Source of the DNA: Cinclus cinclus | Lineage: Eukaryota; Chordata; Aves; Passeriformes; Cinclidae | Assembly (NCBI RefSeq): GCF_963662255.1 | Contig: NC_085047.1 | Location: forward strand, 96,665,619 to 96,729,618 | Length of the DNA: 64,000 nucleotides | Direction: 5' to 3' | Part shown: positions 38,960-52,739 of the stretch, piece by piece | Layout of the letters: each line of letters opens with the position of its first letter | How positions within the stretch are numbered: the stretch's first letter is position 1 | Program-made: the position numbers and the translations under genes | The notes under the pieces: model-generated | Told to the model about the DNA's origin: nothing | Database searches by the model: none | Seen by the model: the letters and a program-made list of their open reading frames with translations, nothing else

Positions 38960-41530
38960 CAATTGCCTCTGTCACTGCAAACTCTACTTCAGGAGGACTC
39001 ATAGGTCACTTCACTTTTGTGCCAAAGGTAATGGAAAAATATATTTATAAGAGAACTATAACTGTCAAATAATTAAATTGAACCTATTTTTACTCATTTA
39101 AAGTGAAACTCTATTCCATTAGTGTTTTATATCCTGTTTTATGGAACTACTCTAACATATTTGGTCAGGGTATATACCAAAGGCTGCAATAAGATGACTG
39201 TGCTTCCTTTCCAGCCACTTTTGATACACAAGGCAATATTAGGCACAACATTTAGTAATTCTATGCTTTAGTTCTCCTGAATGGAGTGAGAAAATTGTAG
39301 CTACCCCTACTTTAAATGCAGTTATACAAATTAAACACATTATATCAAGGAACTACATGTCTAACTCCTTTACCATATTTTTTATTTTCTCTTCTGTATC
39401 TCTAAGGAATTAGTGGGGATTTAAAATTACAGCATTACCTGTTGTGATCTTGCCTAGACAAAGAAAGGTATTCACAGGAGTTTCCTGAAGCTCACACCAG
39501 CACTTTGAGTGGTTCAAATATTCCATCAAATCTACAAAGCAGAGAATAGACCACATCAGGAAACCATCACAGGAATCACAAAATGGGCATCTGTTCTTTT
39601 ATCAGGCCCCAAAGGGGACTAGAGGATAGCAAAGGACCCCAGTTAGGCTTTGCATCGAGTGAAGGGCAGAGGTGATTTTTTTTTCCACTTCTTCCACAGT
39701 CTGGAGCTTTCTAAGCATCTGCTTTGATTCCACATGCAGAGAGACCCATAAGCTGTGCTACCTCAGGCCTTCAGAGACCTTTGAGACTATGCCTTTTTCA
39801 CATGTAGTTTTTCTGTTCAGAGCAAAGAACAGGAAAACAGGGCAAAAATATCTTCATGTCACACTGAGATCCTTCTAGGTGGAATGTAAACCTAAATTGA
39901 CACTATTTTTTCCAATAGCATCTCTCCTTTACAAATATTCTATCACATGAATGGAGACACATGACAAGTAAAAGATGAGGTTTTTGCTGCCCAAAATTAT
40001 AATGCCACAACATAACACAGAAGGAAGTTTTATTGACCTCCTTCTTGTTTTAAACATTATATATTGTTATACATAAATATGTATATGAGAGATACCTAAA
40101 TACATGGACATCTTGTGTGTATATATATCAATATACACATTGTAACAATGTACCAGGGTATTTTTTACTTTTATTACTTTTGTCAGGTTTATTCACAAAC
40201 ATGACCATTTAATAGTGGAACAATAAGCAAGGACATCATAAATAGTTTACTCAACCACTAGAAGTAGATTCAGGGTATGTGTGTCACCATTTATGCTCAT
40301 CCCTGGCTCTGGAGGAGTCAAAATGAGGGGGAAAGTAATCTGAACTAATGGCTCTTAGACTACCAGTAAGTAAATAATGTCAGACATTAGCCATTATCCT
40401 GAGGCCAAAATCTGCAATTCTGTTAATGTCCCAGGCAGTCTGACTGAATCAGAAACAAACAAAGCCTTTCACTTGCTCCCTCAGTAGGTCCCTCACTCTT
40501 GCTAGGTATCTGGGGCTTGGAACTTTCTGGGGGGAACACACAGAGCTTCATCTAGGTGGAATGTGGACATTTGGATGATGCAAACCCCTCTGACTGTGAA
40601 TGAAAACAGATCTTGCTTAAGCTAGAGCATTCTATTGAAGATTTCGGAAAAGGAAAAATGTTTTCCTAAAATATAGTGGGGAAAAAAAACAACAACAAAA
40701 AAATTCTACATCCCTTGGGAAAAATATTGATGCAATGGTAATAAAAGAGGCAATATCAGATAGAAGTACCCAGCTTCCAAAGACCCTTTGTGTAGATTTC
40801 TGAAATACATGAATCCCCACTATGTTCAATCTGCCTCTACATCTGGTCCCAAAACATGATTTGTGATTTTAATATGGTTGGCAAGACATAAGTTAATGTG
40901 TTTTTCTCTGCTAGAACTAAACCATTTAATAAAAAAAAATATTAGAGAGGGAATGTCTAAAAATTATGTAAAACAAGAGACAGAACTTCCTGAGACAATA
41001 GCCCATAGCAATACAATGGCTCTTACTCTTGCTGCCTAGAGGTCACCCCATCAACTTTATGGTCTTTATATTTAACAGATGAGTCAAATAGGGAGACCTC
41101 ACTGTTATAACCATTTTCCTGCCTGAAATCTCATCCTGTTTTAATGCTATTCACTTTTTTCAGAATGAGCACTTGAGTTTCTTTGCACTAAACTTTAGTG
41201 CAACAAAAGTAATAAAAAAACCCCAAAACACATGAGCGGAATATTTTTGCCTCTTTTTTTTAGCCTATTTGCATGCTTGTTTTTCTAAAAATGCCAAAGT
41301 GGTTCTGGGAGTCCAGTAATCATCAGATTTCCTACAAGGCAGTCTTAGCTGCCTGTGTCACAGCACTCACAACACATTAATTGTCCATTAAGAGAGGGAA
41401 CATTGCATGTATTATATGTTAAATAGCAGCCAAAAGTCTGCAGTAGTGAGCAGTCTCTGTAGCAGTTGTCACTGTTTCCTCCTCTAGCATTTGTATCACT
41501 CTGGTATTATGTGTAGAAAAAAAGTTGGAA
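38960..41530. other. Unique AT-rich non-coding stretch
   Basis: No gene or element recognised. A TATA/TGTA-rich patch lies at 40062-40142. Confidence 0.5.
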
Positions 41531-41534
41531 ATAA

Positions 41535-41781
41535 CATCTCTTAAGTTGTAAGGGACCCACAAGGATCATGGAGTCCAACTGCTGGCCCTACCTAGGACAA
41601 TCCTGGGAATCACACCACAGGTTAGAGAGCATTTTCCAAATGCTTCTTAAACTCAGGCATCATGCTATGACCACATTCTTGGGGAGCCTGTTCCAGTAAC
41701 AAATCCATCTCTGCGTGAAGGATCTTCTTGTAGTATCCTCTCTAATCCTCCCCTGAGACAGCTTCCAGCTGATTCCATGGG
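41535..41781 (-). mobile_element. CR1 LINE 3' end, minus strand, truncated
   Basis: The plus-strand text is the reverse complement of a CR1 3' end. It includes 'gagtccaactgctggcccta', 'aatcacaccacaggttagag', 'catgctatgaccacattctt', 'ggggagcctgttccagtaac' and 'cctcccctgagacagcttcc'. It corresponds part for part with the longer copy at 48768-49235. Similarity stops at an A35 run at 41782, where that other copy continues, so this copy is truncated or interrupted there. Confidence 0.88.

Positions 41782-41816
<35 letters not shown>
41782..41816. repeat. A35 homopolymer at the CR1 break point
   Basis: 35 consecutive A start exactly where CR1 similarity ends and are followed by unrelated AT-rich sequence. 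It may be an expanded A run or the tail of a second retroposed insertion. No duplicated flank was seen. Confidence 0.9.
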
Positions 41817-41819
<3 letters not shown>

Positions 41820-44406
41820 AATCAATCTTTGGGGAATAAGGCCTATAAGGGTAGTTTTATTGTGAGTGGTTGCCAGTTTGTTCAACTTTTATGTCTCTGG
41901 AGATGTGATATTTGATCTGTACTTATTTTTATAATACAGAGTTCTGAAAGAGCCCACAAGGAACTAGGCACATATTTCTAAATTTTTGTTTGGCAGGGTG
42001 ACAACTTCCTTTGCACAGCACACTGAAGTTCCAAGGCTAGTGTTCCTTATGGAGTTAGCCCAAAGAAAGGTGCGGGCACTGATGCAGCGGGTTTTGTACC
42101 TTACCCTTGAAAGGATGGCTCAAAATTAAGGGTGCTACAGTCACATTTAGGCCAAATAGCTTTAGGGTAGATGTGCTGTATTGAGACAGTAGAACATGTC
42201 ATGGACTGGGAAGAAGCTTGAAGACACAGACCCTCACTCTTCCTTGCTCCAAGATGTAGGTGCAGGGTGATTATTCCACAGATTGGAGTGTTCTTTTGAA
42301 AGTAAGCATGAGTGAATCAGTACAGGACAATTCTCTGGTTAACTGGGAATGAAGAACATCATGTACTCCTTTTACCTACCTCCCTGCAAGATTCAGGACA
42401 CCCTGGTTCCCATTTTTAGGTTTGTTTATGCATTTTATACCCAACCTCCTGTACCCAAAATGTACAAGAAACATAGGATCAGCCATTGGATATCAGACAT
42501 CCTCCTGTCATTCTCTTCCTCCCTCCTTAGTGCCTGGAAATACATTCCCATTCTCTGTCAATTTTTTCTATTCTCTTTCTGTGTTTTAGTAGAGCTGGAA
42601 TGTTACTGGGTATACCCTCTTCCCCAGAATAGCCAGCCTTCTGTGCTTAGAAGGTATGACTGTGAACCCAGCTGTAGGGGTCTGAAGCTCCCTTTCCATG
42701 TTGTGAAGGCATTTTTTGGTTAAGCATGAGTTTCCTAAGCCTCTTTCTCCTCTGCATTTACTCTATCTTGGTTTTTGTTCCACAGTAAAACACACAAGCC
42801 AGATGCTTGTGGGATCAAAGGTTCTTCCAAAAGAAATCTCTCTGGATTTCTCTAGTGTTAGTGACTGAGTACTGCTTGCTCTACAGTACTGCTCTACACT
42901 AGAGGTTAGTGCCTATTTGTTATGCACATCTCAGAAGGAAGCAGGTCATACTGAAAGGCAGCACCACCACCTCCATGGGCTCATCTCTATTGCATCTGTC
43001 AAGAGGACACAACTAACACCATCACCAGTTTCTTCATGCCAGCAGACATCTCTCAGGCAGCTCCACACAGCACTGACTCCTCTCTACAAGTTTCCTTCTT
43101 CCTTCTGCATGACTGGCTAACCCCATCCTGTCCCTTACCCAGCTCCCTAATCCTCTGTCCCTCACACATCTTCTTACCTTGTCTGTCCCTTGCATGACCA
43201 CACACCCCTTACCTCCTCACAGCACACCCAGCAGACTCCATCCCAAACTGCAGCAAACTCTGGGTCACAAGCTCCAGCCATAACTTGTGACCAGCAATCC
43301 CACTCTTTTAAAACCCCCATCCTCATTGGGCAGACAAGGCTATTTCAACTCCTCAGCAATCAGTACAGCTGTAATTCATTGGGGGAAATTGCCTTCTGCA
43401 CTATCCCTACAAACCACCTTTCCACTCTTCTCTACTGCTGCTTTCATGGAGCCTGACTAACCAGGCTTACACAAAACATGCTCTGCAATCAACCTGCTCG
43501 AATGCCTCCAGTAGAGGAATGATCTTTCAAATCTAAACACTGCTCTTAACTTAATTTAGGAATGGAATTTTAAATTTTCTGACCTTTAAAACCAGAGTAT
43601 TTTTTCAGAGCAGCAGCTGACTTTTTAATTATAAAGTTAAAAGAAAAATAATTCATCTTAAGAAAATCAACATTGTTTATAAGGTTTTAGAAAATTAATG
43701 ATAATAATTTAGATATATGTATAATTATATTTATCTTGGGAAAAAATACAGAGCTCACATTTATCATGAGGGGATCTTCCATTACATTTGGAGTCTAAAG
43801 AAGCTAATGAATTGATTACAGTAACAATGGGAAAAAATGAAATGTCATCCTGCAGAAATAGAAGTTGATGTCTGAATTTAGTATCCTTACAGTATAATTT
43901 TTCCAGCTAATACCTATGTCTGTAACACAAACTTGAGAGGCAAATCCTACAAACAGAATCAGCATTGTTTGGCAGGTCCCAACCAGCATAATGCTGCATT
44001 CCCTCAGGCTAATTTTATACAAAACAGACAGATGAGGACTACTCTGGGATTCCTATGGCAGATGATTATTCACAAAGTTTCTAAGTCAATGGAACACTTA
44101 AAAATACAAATAGTATTATTAATTATTAACATGAATTAATGAAATTACTTAAGTAAGTGAAAAGTGCTGATCAAATTCTAATGTTCTGAGCTCTGTGAGA
44201 ACATTTTTACTCATTTAGGAACTGTTTCAGATTTTTCTTTTTTTTCAAGAATCTACAAGATTCCTGTATTGATAATACTGGGAAATCAGATATGTAATTG
44301 TAAGGTAAGGATCTTGGGAAACAGAAAGATTGAAAGAGGTTGCACAGCTGAGATTTTATAAGGAGAGATTATTAGACTTGTTCATTAAATAAAAAGAACA
44401 TCCTTA

Positions 44407-44430
44407 TAGTACCATGGAATCATGGTACTA
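44407..44430. repeat. Perfect inverted repeat, 10-bp arms, 4-nt loop
   Basis: TAGTACCATG and CATGGTACTA are exact reverse complements around GAAT. No associated element was seen. Confidence 0.88.
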
Positions 44431-46235
44431 GAAAGAATCACGATGCTTAGAGGAGAGCATATTTTACCATTAAACCAACTTACAACCATTCAGTTGGACA
44501 AGATTTCTTTTAAAAGTAATGAGTAGCTTTATATATATTAATATCTAATAGTATCTCCTGATTTCTTGTATATTAACATTATTCTTTGAATGTGTCAGTG
44601 TACATGCTTTACAAAGTCCTTAGTTTGTAGGGTCTCTGATCTTAATCCCAATGCTGAAATTATATGGATTTGCAAAATTAAATCTGATTCCTATTTTGAA
44701 GTTTATTTGTTCATGGTTTATGTAATCTGCTCAATATTTTCCTAATTGAAGCATGTATATTTCAAGGATAAATCTGTCAACAAATGTCAGAAATAGCTGC
44801 ACTTTCAAAACACTATGACACCATAGCAATTGGTCAGCCTTTTTCAGATGTTTTTAAATCTCCAGATTTTGCCCACTAGAAACTCCAAAGACATCCTTAT
44901 CCAACTCCTTCTATGTTGGCAGGATAAACGAAAATATCAATTTGTGGAGCAGGAAGAATTCCCTGGAGAGTATCTCGACCTCATTCTACTTGTGCTAACA
45001 TAAAAGTCTGATGGAATTATAGAGACCTGCTATGATAGGTGCCATTAATTGGAGTATTATACATTTACATCTTAGACTACTTGCAAATAAGATGGATGCC
45101 ATAAAGCTCTCTGGAAATCTAGCAAAGATTCTGTTCATACAAATCAGTGAGTAGAAAGGTGACCATTTCCTACCAACCTTGCAATTTTGAAATGCTTCAT
45201 AAGAATCTCCTCAGCACAAGGTTCTCAATATACAGAGATTTCAGAATGCTTGAATGTGCTTATTTCCTGTGTTTTTTTCTAAAGTGATCTAGTGAAATTA
45301 TGCATAAGAGAGAAAAATAAAAATTAAGGAGTAACCCAGAAATTATTACTCCTCCATAGTTTTGAAGCTAAATGTGTGAAAGCATTTGTTTCTTGCTGCT
45401 GGAGTGAGTCACTTTTGGATAATATTCAGTCTGGGTTAAGCTGGTAAAACCTGCTCCTAAAAGAGAGGAGCAAACCATATTGGGCATTTTTAAATCATCA
45501 TTTTGATGCCAGGTGACAATGGCTCCTTTCAAAATGAGAAATGGAGGGCCACTGTATTGATCTCTCAATATAAATCAGTCCTCCTACAGTTGCAGAGCCT
45601 ACAGCAATAGCTCCTGTAGTACTGTGTACTTTTCTTCTGCAGAAAACAACTAAATGTATTTCTTAATTTTCTTTTAATTTTAGCAATGTTCTTAAATTTA
45701 GGATTTTAAAAAGTCACTTAGAGATGCTATAAATAGCCCAATATTCCAAATTTTATTAAGGCTTGGAAATCTCTTTACTAAAAATATATATTTCATTCAA
45801 AATCATGTAATGGGTTAAATCAGTTAATTGTAAACACCATAGAAAATAATTAGACTTAATATTAGCAGATGTAAACATTTAAAATGCTACTAATATCCAG
45901 AAATGCCTAAAGAGAATAATATATTCTCACAATGAGAGATTATGTTTGCCCAAAGAAGCAGGGTCTTTCAGCATTATTTAGAGACATAATTCATACATTT
46001 TTTAATAGCCACTCTATGCTCCAAATTCTTGAAAGAAAAACTGTCACAATCCTGCACTTATTATTTGCTCTGTAACACTGGCATAACATTGGATCTCAAG
46101 TAAATACCTTACTATGCAAAGGAGAATTTTAGGTTAAGATGACAACTAATGTAATGTTAAATCAAGGGCTGCCTTAGATATGATTTTTAAGAAACATGCT
46201 TGTGATCAACTTCATAGTTTGCAGTTCAGCCATCC

Positions 46236-46242
<7 letters not shown>

Positions 46243-46270
<28 letters not shown>
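46243..46270. repeat. (TA)14 dinucleotide microsatellite
   Basis: 28 bp of uninterrupted TA beginning in 'tgtgtatatata' and ending before 'aaaatg'. Confidence 0.95.
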
Positions 46271-46275
<5 letters not shown>

Positions 46276-47194
46276 AAAAAAGCAGCACTTTTGCAGGCTT
46301 TAAGGTAAAAAATTGTTATTCTAGACCTCCTTTCTCCTTGTGTTCTTTTGGAGAGTGAATACTAATACAAAACATGTGAAACAACAATTCAGGAATCAGG
46401 AATATAGCAAGTGTTTTTGTGTGTCCCTCTAGAATTCTATGAGAAATAGGGGAAAAATAGAGGCTAATTAGAAAATCAACTTGTAACAATGAAATAAAAA
46501 CCTAGAGAGGAATGGAAAAATTTAGAATTCTGTTTGCAACATCACCGATCACTCAGAATGTTCTGAATTTTTTAGAAAATTTTCTAATACCTGAATATTT
46601 AACAAAAAAAGATGTCCATCCATGTTAGTCAGTAAAGAATTCTAAGGGTGTTATTATAAATTGCATGTTTCAGTGAAGGAAATAAACTAAAACTGCAGCT
46701 AATATAGTCTGGACTTATCAAAACTATTATTTTTCTTTTAATTTATTCCAAAAATTTGAAATAACTGCTTAGGTTATCCCTATTTCTGGTTGTCTGCTAA
46801 TTATTTTCATCTTAAAGTGAATAGTTGTCAGGGATGTGTTGGAGTAATTCTTGACCTTTGAAGTCAAAAGACACAGTTGATTACTGTAAAGTCTAATTAT
46901 CCCTTACAGGGAGAGTCACGATTGCTAACTTCACTTTGAAGAAATTAGGATCCTTGGTGCATACTTAACAAAGAAGGAAAATTACTCCAGGGGCTGAATT
47001 AGACCAGGTGGCTAACTTCTGATTTTCTATAACCTTGATAGGTTTTAGCAACACACTTGAACAACCCCAATTTCTAGAAGAGCAAGGCCCACAGACTCAG
47101 ATGTATTGCTTATTTTCAACATACAGAGACAGGGCATAAATCTTTATTTATGTCTGTCTTTCTGGCAATGATTTGCCTAATCCAGACCAGAATA

Positions 47195-47562
47195 TGTTTC
47201 ATTTCCTTTGCAGCAAGAGCACATTCTTGGCTCATATCCAGCCTGGTATTCACTGGGATCCCCAGGACTTTTTCTGCCAACCTGCTTTCCAGCTGTACAG
47301 CCCCATGTATATTGCCACCTGGTGCTGTTCCTCCCCCCGTGCAGAATTTTTCACTTCTCCTTTTTGAACCTCATGAGATTCCTGAGAGTCTATTTCTCCA
47401 CCTGTTGAGGTCCTTCTGGATGGCAGCACAGCCCACTGACCCTGACATCAGCCATTCCTTGCAGTTTAATGTCATTTACAACCTTGCTGAGGGTACACTC
47501 TGCCACATCATTCACGTCATTAATAAAGATGTTAAACAGGAGCGGAGCCAGTACTGGGTTAA
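47195..47562 (-). mobile_element. CR1 LINE fragment, reverse-transcriptase portion, minus strand
   Basis: Minus-strand translation of 47487-47550 gives LLFNIFINDVNDVAECTLSK, the CR1 RT segment just before the catalytic box. The following residues (VVNDIKLQG) stand where CR1 has FADDTKLGG. Further along, RNLMRFKKEK and KILHGGRN match the CR1 'NLMKFNKGKCKVLHLGRNN' stretch in a diverged form with a stop. Plus-strand phrases such as 'gaggtccttctggatggcag' occur in near-identical form in the copy at 24955-26366. The copy is truncated at both ends, including its 3' end, and non-functional. Confidence 0.9.
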
Positions 47563-48764
47563 TTAGCATATCTGTTCCAATTTATCAGCAACATACCAGC
47601 AGTAGTATTAAGAAAAAAGTACTGAATGTACTTAGACCTGAAAATATTTCACCTTCTGGATTCTTACAGTAATAGTCTGCAGCAGTATTCAAAATTTCTC
47701 CAAGCTGAGGAATTCAAATTAATGAATTTAGTAGTAAAAACGTAGAATCATTAAAAACAAAACAAAACAAAATCTGCAGGCTTATTCGGCAACCTAAACC
47801 TTGCATCAAGGTAAGCCATTCATTTCAAGTGATGTGTATAGAACCCTGAGGCTTTGAGGCTATAGCTCATTTGTGTTGTTAGACACTGACACACAGATGA
47901 ATGAAAGATAGGGAAAATGTGAGAAAATTGAAGAAATCATGAGAGCAAAGGCAAGAAAGCTGTCGGGAAGTCATGCAGGGACATAAGCAGCTTACAGAAC
48001 CTATAAGCAAGTATAAAGTCTCTAAGGAATATGACCTTAATAAATGTAGTCCATTACACTTTTAGAGTCAGTATAGCTTCAAAGCTATTTTCATGTATAT
48101 GATTGCATTTTCTGTCACCCAGTATTATCTGATGATTATAAGAGTTTTTTTGTTGCTGCTCATATGATTTATGCTCCAGTTCTGCTTAAAAGCTACAGAG
48201 AAGAGCTACTGGTGTCAGCAGAACTTGGTACTCTACAAAAGTTGAAAATAAAAAGATTCAACAAACCCATACTTTTAATTTTTTCTCCATATTTTCAGTA
48301 TAAAATGTGTTGCCTTTCAGTATTACCTTACTTGGTTGCTTGCTAGAAGAACATAATGCATTCCACAGTTATCAAACACAGTGAAGTGGCTAGGGTGACT
48401 ATTGATTTAGGAAAATCTGATGATATGACACTGAGATGAGAAAAAATAATCTATGGAGGAGCTTTAGCATTAGCTACACAGAGATACACAGCTTTTTCCC
48501 AATTTTTTCCCACACAGGGATGTCAATAAATTAAAAAACCCAAACAACAGTAGGAATTAAAAACTAATACAGCTACATTTGGAATAAGATATCTGCTGAT
48601 GATGAATGGCAAATACCATGACCCACATGCAATATTTTAAAAACTATTAGCATATGGATAATTAAATTAATAAAGTACAGCAAAACAGAGGCAGATAACA
48701 TTGATGAAAACACAAAGTAGAAAAAGTCACACTCTTTTTCTATACTCACAATCTCAAAAGAGTT
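47563..48764. other. Unique AT-rich sequence between two CR1 copies
   Basis: Nothing recognisable. There is a short AAAAC run near 47756-47770. The spacer does not look like missing CR1 sequence, so the two CR1 fragments are probably separate insertions. Confidence 0.5.
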
Positions 48765-48767
48765 ATC

Positions 48768-49235
48768 ATAGAATCACAGAATACGCTCACTTGGAAGGGA
48801 GTTTTCAGAATGATCAATTCCAACTCCTGCCCTGTGCAGGACACCCCAAGAATCACATCATGTGCCTGAGAGTGTTGTCCAAACCCTTCTTGTACTGTCA
48901 GGCTTTGTGCTGTAACCACTTCCCTGGAGCGTGTTTCAATGCCTTAACTTTCTGGTCAGATACCTTTTCCTGATATCCAACCTAAACCTCCCTCTACTCA
49001 GCTTCATGCCATCCCTTCAAGTCTTGTCACTGTTCATGAGAGTGAAGAGATCAGTGCCTACCCCTCCACTTCCCCTTGTGAGGACCTTGAAGACCACAAT
49101 GAGGTCTCCCCTCAGTCTCCCCTTCTCCAGGCTGAACAGACCAGGTGTCCTCAGCTACTCCCCATACAGCTTCCCCTCCAGACCCCTCATCATTCTCATG
49201 GCCCTCTGTGACCTGGTCAGCTCTGTATTACAAAT
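48768..49235 (-). mobile_element. CR1 LINE 3' end, minus strand, well preserved
   Basis: It begins 'atcatagaatcacagaatac', the reverse complement of the CR1 terminal repeat. It continues with text typical of the CR1 3' end: 'aatcacatcatgtgcctgag', 'ttcctgatatccaacctaaa', 'aatgaggtctcccctcagtc' and 'ccttctccaggctgaacaga', ending about 'ctgtgacctggtcagctctg'. It is the least diverged CR1 copy in the window and useful for aligning the others. The 140-codon plus-strand frame inside it (48931-49353) is antisense to CR1 and not a gene. The element is 5'-truncated at about 49235. Confidence 0.94.
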
Positions 49236-52200
49236 AAGACATCATCAAGCTACATTTGGGGCCAATTTGATTATGAAAGTTATGCAACTGTTCTCAAGTC
49301 TGAAGACATGGCCTACATCAGATCAGTTGTGTCAGAGACTAAAGTCTTCTTAACCAAGGTATTAAACCTGAGCTCCACAGCTTCTGTCCCTGTGCAAGAC
49401 ATGCACTTAAAATATTTTTACTGGCATACTTTCCTGACAAATGGATGATTTCACCTTTTGTGCTTATAGGTATGGTAGCACTTCCTCTCCTTTCTAGCCT
49501 TGCTGACTTGTCTACTATGATACAAAGTAGATAACAAACATCAAGCATCACTGTGTTCAATGGAATATTGTTTGAATTGGCTTTCTGTACAGGATATGAA
49601 CCTAACATGTTATATTGTATTCTAAATTGTTATTCTTATTTGACCTAAGCACTTGAATCAAAATTTCGAATCCTGTGAACGTTTCTTCCAAAAGAGAAAC
49701 TGCTGAATAACAGCCAAATTCTCTGCTCTCTGGATAAGAGAAAAAGTTCCCTTGCTTGTGGTGCCAAACTCCTTTCAGCCTACATTTAACCTGAAAGATG
49801 TCACTGCTGTGCCACTAGAGTTTTTATGATTGCATCTAGAGGATCCCGTCTGGCTCACTGCTGTCCTCTTCTTCCATGTCTCCATCCTCCCCAGGGCTGT
49901 GCCTCATGGGCTGTGTTGGATTTAGCTGCAGTGTCTGCAAAAGCTTTTCCGTTCTAGCTGCTCTACTCCTTCATCAGACAGCATGTTCTGCCCTCAACTA
50001 GTGAGTGCAGTAAAAGGCCAAAAATAGTAATGCAAATGAAAATTGATGGTTTACTTAAGTTAATATGCCAAGTTATGAACTAATACAGTTTCTGCAATAA
50101 GAGTGTCCAGAAGAAGCAGAAAGGAGAAGCTCAAAGAAATAAGCTTTATAGACACTCTGGCTTGGTGATAGCATGATTACAGGTGAATATGATTAAAACC
50201 TTCCCACATCATTCCTACAAAAATGAGTCAAGAAGCTGCCTTTGACCATATAATTACCACAGTGTAAGTCTCAGAAGGGTGTCTCTGTTTTACTAGGATT
50301 TATACTTACCCTAAAGTTAGAGGCAATTGTTTCAACTATACCTAGTCCTATGGAGAAATTCAAAGGCATTTTAAAGAAGGAAGTGAAAGTGTTAGCCAGT
50401 ATCAGTTGAGTATAACTCGACCCACAACATTAATATTCTTTAAACATCAACATGTGGTGAGTAGTAATTCAGGAGGAAAACATTTAGTGAAGACCAGTAT
50501 AATATAATTTTACCCATCAGTAAGCAATATAGCACATCCATGAAGATTATTTACATACTGACAGCTGGTTTGGTGATGCCCTTGCCTCCCTGCCTATCAC
50601 CTAGGCTGTGCCAACACAGAAAAAAACTTAGAGCATAAATCTTAGTATTTAGCAATTTCAGCAGTTTTGTATCGTCAGAGGTGGCTTGTAAAGTCTCCAT
50701 AAAATTTGCATGGCCAAAATTTTATTTTCATCATGATGCTGGCTTCTTGCAGCACATTGGTGTTGTGATTCCATCTGCCCTGTAGCCACACAACTTTTCT
50801 TCTAGCATAATCCTCTACTTCAAATGGTTTTACACCCTCAGCCTTATGTAAGAATATATCTGGTATTAAAACAGCTTTTTAGCAGTGGACTGTTCAAATT
50901 CTTAATCTGCTCAATAAATTGTTACTCCTCTTTAAAACTCAAGTATTTATGGCAGCATAGTATTGCATTTCGTTTTATTCAGTGGACTGTGACAGCCCAT
51001 AACTGTGACCTTTTTGTGGACATGCTTATAGGTGTCAGGAATTATGACCTGTAGTGATCCACAAAAATGCTATTGCATTATCTCCTAATAATGTAAAGTA
51101 GCATATAATATATCATTGCTGTAATAATAGCCTTTCACTTATCCCATTCTCTTCCTCTGTTTTCAAATGGCAAAATAGCAAAGCAGAATACAAATGTATC
51201 AATTTATACCATTTTTCTTTGTTTGTTTGTGAATTGAACTGGTATTATTTGTGCAAGCTACTGGCTTCTCTATATACCCTATTATTTGAATGTGTGTTTA
51301 AATTACGATTTTTCTCTAGGTTTAAGGACACCCATAGAAAAACTTCCTTTCCAGGCTACTCTGCACTCTTTCCATCAAATCTGACATAATAGATGCTTGA
51401 ACATAAAAATCAATTGCATGATATGTCTAGTGCTTTTCTTAGACCACAGAGCTACTATAATTCATAGCTATAAGTCAAGCCATGTAAAACTATTTAAAAT
51501 GACTAAAGATATAACCTCCTATAAAACTGTCATAATCCTTCCCTGCAGGTTGTTTCATTGCAAATTTTCTGTAACATATGGATAATCAACTGATATTCAT
51601 GTATCTGAATATTTTGGAAATGAGAATGACTGTATGCATCAGAGCTGATTGTCAGATAGTATATTGAATTTTTAATTAAATACATTTTTTAAATAAGTCA
51701 GGGAATTTTATCTAACTCTTTATAAAAAATTCTTGTATATTTTCCACAGCAATTAAATCACAGAGAATGAATTAGCTGCAAAAACACTCAGTAAATTACT
51801 GAATGCATTATTTATTTAATTATTTGATCATTATTATTTAATTATTATTACTTAAATATAATGAAGTATATGATAACCAAAATTTAAAAGGTCAAAACTG
51901 AAAATAAATACTTCTAATAAAAGGTCATAAATAAAACCAATTTTTTATCTGTCTTTTTTCACTGTCATTGTCACATTTGCGTGTAGACTTCCAGAATTTT
52001 TCTTTTCTACTCCCAACTTGTTTTTCTAGATCTGTGTGGGCATTTTTTTTTCATTAACAGATCTGAATAACAGCTTCAACTTCAACAAAAGCTTCAAACA
52101 AGGGCAGCTTTCCTGGAAAAAAATATTCCTTCTACTGCTCAGAGATCTGTAGTTGTCAGCATTATATTTGAATATACCAAATACCTATATTTTAGGTCTT

Positions 52201-52735
52201 TGGGGGTGAGAGTGAAAGACCACAGCTTATTTGCCAGGTGCAATCACTTAGGAGCCTTTCTCCTTCAAAGCGCATCTCACAAGGGGCAAAAAAGATTAAA
52301 GTCTCTGATGTTCTTCTTCACACATGTAAAAATCTGCTGCCTATCTTCAGCTATTTTTTTCCATTGTTTCCTTAATTATCATCTTCCTGTGGGAAACCAA
52401 AGTAATTTTCTTTAAAATAAATAGCGTACAACATTAAACTTCATCTTTTCCCTGTCTTTTTTTTTTCTCTATAAGAGACTGTTTAATCAGATCTGTGGAA
52501 GTGATGAGGGAGTATGCTAGTCTCTAACCTTGCAATTATTTTAAGATTTTTGAGCCTATCCACAGCTATTCTCTGAATCCCTCAATGCCCCTTACAATAA
52601 GACTATTACAGCAAAGAACCTGACTGCATAGTAGCTACTCATGATGTTTATTCATAAGGTTTTGCCTTTGAAATTAATTTGTAAGGTCAGTCAGGGAACA
52701 CTTGTATGTACAATTATGTTTCCATAGTCTTCTTC
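49236..52735. other. Unique AT-rich non-coding stretch
   Basis: No gene or element supported. The sequence around 49830-50000 is less AT-rich but shows no splice or coding pattern that I can defend. Confidence 0.5.
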
Positions 52736-52739
52736 TCAA

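Larger units (their letters stand above)
41817..47190. other. Unique non-coding stretch
   Basis: No gene supported. At 42349-42723 there is a 124-codon open frame in C/T-rich DNA that I cannot relate to a protein family. The C/T-rich text continues to about 43460 and accounts for further stop-poor frames. A 10-bp hairpin (44407-44430) and a (TA)14 repeat (46243-46270) lie further on. Confidence 0.5.

Noticed and set aside
42349..42723. 124-codon frame, considered as an envelope or membrane protein relic
   Set aside because: Hydrophobic and aromatic residues follow from C/T-rich DNA. No retroviral motif, glycosylation pattern or neighbouring LTR could be shown.
47150..47566. 138-codon open frame on the plus strand
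   Set aside because: The opposite strand carries CR1 reverse-transcriptase residues. The plus frame is a shadow.
48931..49353. 140-codon open frame on the plus strand
   Set aside because: Antisense to a CR1 3' end on the minus strand.
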